Source: Alsobacter ponti (GTDB lineage Bacteria; Pseudomonadota; Alphaproteobacteria; Rhizobiales; Beijerinckiaceae). Taken from it: a DNA stretch of 64,000 nt. The translations under genes and the position numbers were made by a program. The stretch is from positions 1 to 64,000 of the forward strand of contig NZ_JANCLU010000011.1 in NCBI RefSeq assembly GCF_024294805.1, written 5' to 3'. Under the pieces are notes generated by a model. It was not told where the DNA came from, searched no databases, and saw only the letters and a list, made by a program, of their open reading frames with translations. Positions 63,211 through 64,000 of this stretch are shown one piece after another (within the stretch, counting starts at the first letter, position 1; every line of letters starts with the position of its first letter).

Positions 63211-64000
63211 CTAACGCAATTCCGGGGTCGCGTCAAACAGCCGGCGGTGCTCGTCGAGCGCGAAGCGATCCGTCATGCCGGCGATGTAGTCCGCCACCAC
63301 GCGCGCCCTGCCCTCGGTCAGGAGCCCCTCCGCCGCCTTGCGCCATTCGTCGGGCATCGTCTCGGGCTCGGCCAGGAAGCGCCCGAACAGGTCGCGAACG
63401 ACCTGGTCCGCCTGCCGGCGCACGGCCACGACGCTCGGGTGCCGGTACATGTTCACGAACAGGAACGCCTTGATGTCGCGGTCGGCCTGGGCCATCGGCT
63501 CGGAGAAGGCGACGACGGGACGGCCGGCGTGGCGGATCGCCGCCGCGTCGCGCGGCGCCAATGCTTCGAGCCGCCGCTCGCTCTCGCCGATCACGTCCTC
63601 GACGAAGCGGGTGATGACGCGCCGCCCCAGCTCGTGAATGACCCGGGCCCGCTCGAGCCCCGGCCAGCGCGCTTCGATGTCGTCCAGCAGCTCCGCGATG
63701 AACGGGACTGCGCGCAGGTCATCGAGATCGAACAGGCCGGCGCGCAATCCGTCGTCGATGTCGTGCGCGTCGTAGGCGATGTCGTCGGCGATGGCCGCCG
63801 CCTGCGCCTCGCCGCCTGCGTGGCTGGCGAGTTCCAGGTCGTGGACGGCGCAGTATTCGAGGATGGCGGCGGGCACGCCGCGCTCGCGGTAGCGGTGCGC
63901 GGGCGAACCGTCCGTCTCGAGCAGCGGGCCGTTGTGCTTCACGAGGCCTTCCAGCGTCTCCCAGGTCAGGTTCAGCCCGTCGAAATCCGCGTAGCGGTGC
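63211..64000 (-). CDS. dgt: Deoxyguanosinetriphosphate triphosphohydrolase-like protein (5' end outside window)
   Basis: 263 C-terminal residues are visible; the start is beyond base 64000. The first visible segment reads RYADFDGLNLTWETLEGLVKHNGPL, a signature of HD-domain dNTPases, and AAIADDIAYDAHDIDDGLRAGL carries the later HD-domain Asp residues. The C-terminal helices (RDIKAFLFVNMYRHPSV, VVADYIAGMTDRFALDEHRRLF) are standard for the alphaproteobacterial family. The enzyme hydrolyses dNTPs to deoxynucleoside and triphosphate. argS follows 99 nt downstream. Confidence 0.95.
   Translation of the reverse strand, partial: HRYADFDGLNLTWETLEGLVKHNGPLLETDGSPAHRYRERGVPAAILEYCAVHDLELASHAGGEAQAAAIADDIAYDAHDIDDGLRAGLFDLDDLRAVPFIAELLDDIEARWPGLERARVIHELGRRVITRFVEDVIGESERRLEALAPRDAAAIRHAGRPVVAFSEPMAQADRDIKAFLFVNMYRHPSVVAVRRQADQVVRDLFGRFLAEPETMPDEWRKAAEGLLTEGRARVVADYIAGMTDRFALDEHRRLFDATPELR

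Overview
The window is chromosomal DNA from a high-GC alphaproteobacterium, most likely of the order Hyphomicrobiales (Rhizobiales). Several things point there: the block argS - SPOR protein - nagZ - scpA - scpB - tatA - tatB - tatC - serS - surE - pcm - nlpD-like, the block yajC - secD - secF - Mth938-like - NDUFAF6-like, the DUF1127, DUF1236, SWIB and PHA-granule small proteins, and a GTTC-N7-GTTC SOS box between ssb and uvrA. No species can be named from the sequence alone. I saw no rRNA, tRNA, CRISPR array, insertion sequence or prophage.

Layout. 1-6.9 kb: the 3' end of a secreted SdrD-B-like repeat protein, a small hypothetical, an HpcH/HpaI aldolase, a two-gene molybdenum hydroxylase (2Fe-2S subunit plus Tat-exported molybdopterin subunit), a glycine-rich lipoprotein, a SWIB protein and a PHA-granule protein. 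6.9-11.9 kb: a TetR repressor divergent from an RND efflux pair, with a palindromic operator inside the pump promoter. 12.1-19.8 kb: a small secreted Cys protein, then a type I secretion cassette (TolC-like, LapB-like ABC, Pro/Ala/Lys-rich exported protein, HlyD-like adaptor, ribbon-helix-helix protein). 19.8-29.4 kb: an amino-sugar regulon with a LacI repressor, nagB, a SIS protein, nagA, a ceramidase-like protein, an ABC importer without ATPase, and an AGE epimerase. Two identical LacI-type operators sit just after TTGACA boxes in front of the two transcription units. 29.5-32 kb: Hsp20, Zn-alcohol dehydrogenase, phosphoribosyltransferase and a convergent small membrane protein. 32-38.4 kb: a BIME-like pair of inverted palindromic units, tapT, a second RND pair, and a gene-free stretch holding a decayed duplicate of the RND gene's 3' end.

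38.4-45 kb: ssb and uvrA diverge around an SOS box and a DnaA box. A DUF1127 gene follows with a structured leader and a 3' UTR whose hairpin loop carries a C-rich anti-Shine-Dalgarno sequence, resembling Cuckoo-type sRNAs, then trmFO. 44.3-64 kb is almost entirely conserved housekeeping genes on the minus strand: Sec and Tat translocation, tRNA charging, cell-wall recycling and amidase control, SMC-ScpAB condensin, an orphan ABC ATPase overlapping scpB, argS and the 3' part of dgt.

The most interesting signals are the DUF1127/Cuckoo-like sRNA locus, the covarying inverted palindromic pair near 32.1 kb, the duplicated RND tail near 38.1 kb, the twin LacI operators, and the type I secretion cassette with its proline-rich and ribbon-helix-helix partners. 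Protein lengths and motifs come from direct translation. Family names rest on recognised motifs and have not been checked by a database search.
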